This document shows, in pieces, positions 61,677 to 64,000 of a DNA stretch of 64,000 nucleotides. The position numbers and the translations under genes are program-made. Position 1 is the stretch's first letter, and every line of letters begins with the position of its first letter. Source of the stretch: Pelomonas sp. BJYL3 (GTDB taxonomy: Bacteria > Pseudomonadota > Gammaproteobacteria > Burkholderiales > Burkholderiaceae_C); NCBI RefSeq assembly GCF_027257975.1, contig NZ_JANZKX010000001.1, positions 682,001 through 746,000 of the forward strand, in the 5' to 3' direction. The notes below the pieces were generated by a model. The model ran no database searches. It had not been told where the DNA came from and saw only the letters and a program-made list of their open reading frames with translations.

Positions 61677-61891
61677 TGGGGCACCCTTCGCACTGCGTGC
61701 TGTCCCGCAAGGCGGGAATGAGCCCCTACGGGCGGCCGTGCGGTGATGACTTGGGGCACCCTTCGCACTGCGTGCTGTCCCGCCAGGCGGGAATGAGCCC
61801 CTACGGGCGGCCGTGCGGTGATGACTTGGGGCACCCTTCGCACTGCGTGCTGTCCCGCCAGGCGGGAATGAGCCCCTACGGGCGGCCGTGC
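61677..61891. repeat. Three tandem 75-bp repeats between ftsW and murG
   Basis: The unit starts GGGGCACCCTTCGCACTG and recurs at 61678, 61753 and 61828, so the period is 75 bp; the copies differ only by a base or so (CCCGCAAGGCGGG in the first, CCCGCCAGGCGGG in the other two). Each has a short perfect palindrome (CCCGCCAGGCGGG in copies 2 and 3). The array is flanked by GGTGCTCAT at 61668-61676 and 61892-61900. The period is a multiple of three, so several frames stay open across all copies. Confidence 0.95.
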
Positions 61892-61896
61892 GGTGC

Positions 61897-63174
61897 TCAT
61901 GCCCGCCCTCCTCGCATGAGCTGCCGGTTCTCGATGTCAATGCGAAGCACGATCGCCAGCGCCACGCAGTTCATGAGAATGGCCGAGCCGCCGAAGCTCA
62001 GCAGTGGCAGGGTCAGGCCCTTGGTCGGCAGCGCGCCCAGGTTCACGCCCATGTTGATGAAGGACTGCGCGCCCATCCAGATGCCGATGCCCTGCGCGTA
62101 AAGCCCCGCGAAGACGCGGTCCAGCGCGATGGCCTGGCGGCCGATGTGGAAGATGCGGCGGGTCAGCCAGAAGAAGCCGAAGATCACGATGGCCACGCCC
62201 ACGAAGCCCAGCTCCTCGCCGATCACGGCCAGCAGGAAGTCGGTGTGGGCCTCGGGCAGGTAGTGCAGCTTCTCCAGGCTGCCGCCCAGGCCCTGGCCGA
62301 AGAACTCGCCGCGGCCGAAGGCGATCAGCGAGTGCGTCAGCTGGTAGGCCTTGCCCTGGGCGTACTTCTCGTCCCAGGGATTGAGGTAGGCGAAGATGCG
62401 CTCGCGGCGGAACTCGCTGAAGGTGATCATCAGCACGAAGGCGCCGATCAGCACCGCCACGATCAGGAAGAACATGCGCCCGTTGACGCCGCCCAGGAAC
62501 AGGATGCCCATGGCGATGGCCGCGATCACCATGAAGGCGCCCATGTCCGGCTCGGCCAGCAGCAGCACGCCGACCACGGCCAGCGAGACAGCCATGGGCC
62601 AGACGGCCTGGAAGAAGTTCTCCTTCACGTCCATCTTGCGGACCATGTAGCTGGCCGCGTACATCGCGATGCCCAGCTTGGCCAGCTCCGAGGGCTGGAA
62701 GTTCATCACCCCCAGGGGCAGCCAGCGCCGCGCACCGTTGACGCCCTTGCCCACATGCGGGATCAGCACTGCCACCAGCAGCACCAGGGCCGCCACGAAG
62801 AGCCAGGGCGCCACCTTCTCCCAGGTGCTCACCGGCAGCTGCACCGTGATCAGCCCGGCCAGCAGGCCCAGGCCGATGGCCACAATGTGGCGCGTGAGGA
62901 AGTGCGTGGGCAGGTACTTGGCGAACTTGGGGTTGTCCGGCATCGCGATGGAGGCCGAATAGACCATCAGCAGGCCCAGGGCCATCATGGCGATCACCAC
63001 CCACAGCAGCGTGATGTCGAAGCCCTGCAGGCGCGTGGGCTGGCCCGCCGAGGTGGACACCCAGTCCCGCACCGGCACGGCGTCGGCCGTGCTGCCCTCG
63101 CGGCCGCTTCGTGCACCTCGTGCGAAGAGACCGCGGAGCTTCTCGCCCAGGTTCAGGAGCGCGTCGGCAGCCAT
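61897..63174 (-). CDS. ftsW: Septal peptidoglycan glycosyltransferase FtsW
   Basis: A 425-residue SEDS-family membrane protein with about ten transmembrane helices, polymerising lipid II at the septum with FtsI. An N-terminal cytoplasmic tail of about 50 residues precedes the first helix. The [10 protein letters not shown] block, [10 protein letters not shown] and [14 protein letters not shown] are the SEDS hallmarks. The start overlaps the murD stop by one base (TGATG). The stop TGA overlaps an ATGAGCACC that looks like the ancestral murG start. Confidence 0.97.
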   Translation of the reverse strand: MAADALLNLGEKLRGLFARGARSGREGSTADAVPVRDWVSTSAGQPTRLQGFDITLLWVVIAMMALGLLMVYSASIAMPDNPKFAKYLPTHFLTRHIVAIGLGLLAGLITVQLPVSTWEKVAPWLFVAALVLLVAVLIPHVGKGVNGARRWLPLGVMNFQPSELAKLGIAMYAASYMVRKMDVKENFFQAVWPMAVSLAVVGVLLLAEPDMGAFMVIAAIAMGILFLGGVNGRMFFLIVAVLIGAFVLMITFSEFRRERIFAYLNPWDEKYAQGKAYQLTHSLIAFGRGEFFGQGLGGSLEKLHYLPEAHTDFLLAVIGEELGFVGVAIVIFGFFWLTRRIFHIGRQAIALDRVFAGLYAQGIGIWMGAQSFINMGVNLGALPTKGLTLPLLSFGGSAILMNCVALAIVLRIDIENRQLMRGGRA

Positions 63175-64000
63175 CAGGCCAGGCCCTCCTCATTCGCCAG
63201 GACCTCGACCGTGGCCACGAAGACCTCGGCGCGGTGGGCGTAGTTGCGGAACATGTCCAGCGAGGCGCAGGCGGGGCTCAGCAGCACGCTGTCCCCGGAC
63301 TGGGCCTGTTCGAGGCACCAGCGGGTGGCGGCTTCCAGGCTGTCGTGGGTCTGCATGGGCAGGTCCAGGCCGTCCAGCGTGGCGGCCAGCTCGGGCGCGT
63401 CGCGGCCGATCAGGGCGATGGCGCGGGCATGCTGGGCCAGGCCCTCGCGCAGGGGCGAGAAGTCCTGCCCCTTGCCGTCGCCACCCAGGATCATCACCAG
63501 CTTCGCGGGCGCGCGGTCGGCGCCCAGGCCCTTGATGGCGGCCACGGTGGCGCCGACATTGGTGCCCTTCGAATCGTCATAGAAGTCCACGCCGCGCACC
63601 GTGGCCACGTAGGCGACGCGATGCGGCTCGCCGCGGTACTCGCGCAGGCCGTGCAGCATGGGCGCCAGCGCGCAGCCCGCAGCCGAGGCCAGGGCCAGGG
63701 CGGCCAGGGCATTGGCAGCGTTGTGGCGGCCGCGCACGCGCAGGGCGTCGGCGGGCATCAGGCGTTGCAGCAGGATTTCTTCCGGCTCATCCTTGCGACG
63801 CTTCACGGTGTCGTCGGATTCGCGGGCGCGGACCAGCCAGGCCATGCCGCCCTCCACCACCAGGCCGTAGTCGCCAGGGTTCGTCGGGGCATTGAGGCCG
63901 AAGCGCACGACCTCGCGCGAGACCAGCTTCGTCGGCCGTCCGCGGCCCTGCTTGACCGGCACCGGCGCGGGCACCATGGCCTCGACCTCGGGGTCGTCGC
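63174..64000 (-). CDS. murD: UDP-N-acetylmuramoyl-alanine--D-glutamate ligase MurD, 5' truncated by window
   Basis: About 275 C-terminal residues of a Mur ligase that adds D-Glu to UDP-MurNAc-L-Ala; the N-terminal UDP-binding and ATP-loop parts lie beyond the right edge. The visible part has [26 protein letters not shown] and a final [12 protein letters not shown], diagnostic MurD motifs. A basic/proline insert ([13 protein letters not shown]) near the left part of the visible fragment is not common in the family. The stop overlaps the ftsW start by one base. Confidence 0.94.
   Translation of the reverse strand, partial: DDPEVEAMVPAPVPVKQGRGRPTKLVSREVVRFGLNAPTNPGDYGLVVEGGMAWLVRARESDDTVKRRKDEPEEILLQRLMPADALRVRGRHNAANALAALALASAAGCALAPMLHGLREYRGEPHRVAYVATVRGVDFYDDSKGTNVGATVAAIKGLGADRAPAKLVMILGGDGKGQDFSPLREGLAQHARAIALIGRDAPELAATLDGLDLPMQTHDSLEAATRWCLEQAQSGDSVLLSPACASLDMFRNYAHRAEVFVATVEVLANEEGLA

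Noticed and set aside
61677-61891. The tandem repeats as a CRISPR array
   Set aside because: The 75-bp units are directly joined with no unique spacers, and there are no cas genes.
61673-61900. The repeats as a small repetitive protein (25-residue units)
   Set aside because: Frames are open only because 75 is a multiple of three; several frames on both strands are equally open.

Overview
The window is high-GC, densely packed bacterial DNA. It reads as a betaproteobacterium of the order Burkholderiales, near the Roseateles/Mitsuaria/Pelomonas/Rubrivivax group. This placement is inferred from gene content and style: a dcw cell-division cluster followed by lpxC, a PEP-CTERM surface protein, an ExeM-type secreted nuclease, a Vibrio-type collagenase, DbpA plus a RhlE-like helicase, and many 4-nt ATGA/GTGA gene overlaps. 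No rRNA, tRNA, CRISPR array or intact insertion sequence was seen.

Layout. (1) 1-8462: a biosynthetic-looking block. A GH3-family acyl-acid amido synthetase and an unrecognised partial ORF run leftwards. A FabH-like ketosynthase, an SDR reductase and an acyl-CoA carboxyltransferase-like protein run rightwards. A second FabH-like ketosynthase converges on them. Together they look like a small dedicated acyl chain-building and chain-ligating pathway, and this is the best candidate for an undescribed system. (2) 8713-13125: an aldehyde dehydrogenase, two SAM methyltransferases and an exported cupredoxin. (3) 13239-21330: a PlsC/CdsA-like pair, ruvC, a frameshifted small gene, a LysE-type exporter, an NTF2-like protein, an alpha/beta hydrolase, dbpA overlapping a rhlE-like gene, and a GNAT gene with an in-frame stop. 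(4) 21494-29320: a TonB-dependent receptor divergent from a secreted M9 collagenase, then a lipoprotein/ECF sigma/anti-sigma cassette.

(5) 29328-43300: an accessory region with small hypotheticals, a Coq7-like di-iron protein and a broken copy of it about 10 kb away, a VWA lipoprotein, a two-gene RNA-repair operon (HD-Pnk plus RNA ligase), an FG-GAP lipoprotein, a serine hydrolase and two lower-GC orphan genes. It is sprinkled with short palindromic repeats. (6) 43327-51122: a PEP-CTERM protein with an ExeM-like nuclease, and a two-gene ABC exporter. (7) 51159-64000, all leftward: murD-ftsW-murG-murC-ddlB-ftsQ-ftsA-ftsZ, a histidine kinase, lpxC and a small membrane protein. This is the envelope and division core. 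A three-copy 75-bp tandem repeat sits between ftsW and murG.

Two patterns cut across genes. An exact 13-mer, CAAGACCTGACCC or its complement, occurs at least nine times, both inside genes and between them. All six copies left of 34 kb face one way and all three right of 48 kb face the other. A related ~66-bp palindromic element is present in four copies between 31 and 41 kb.
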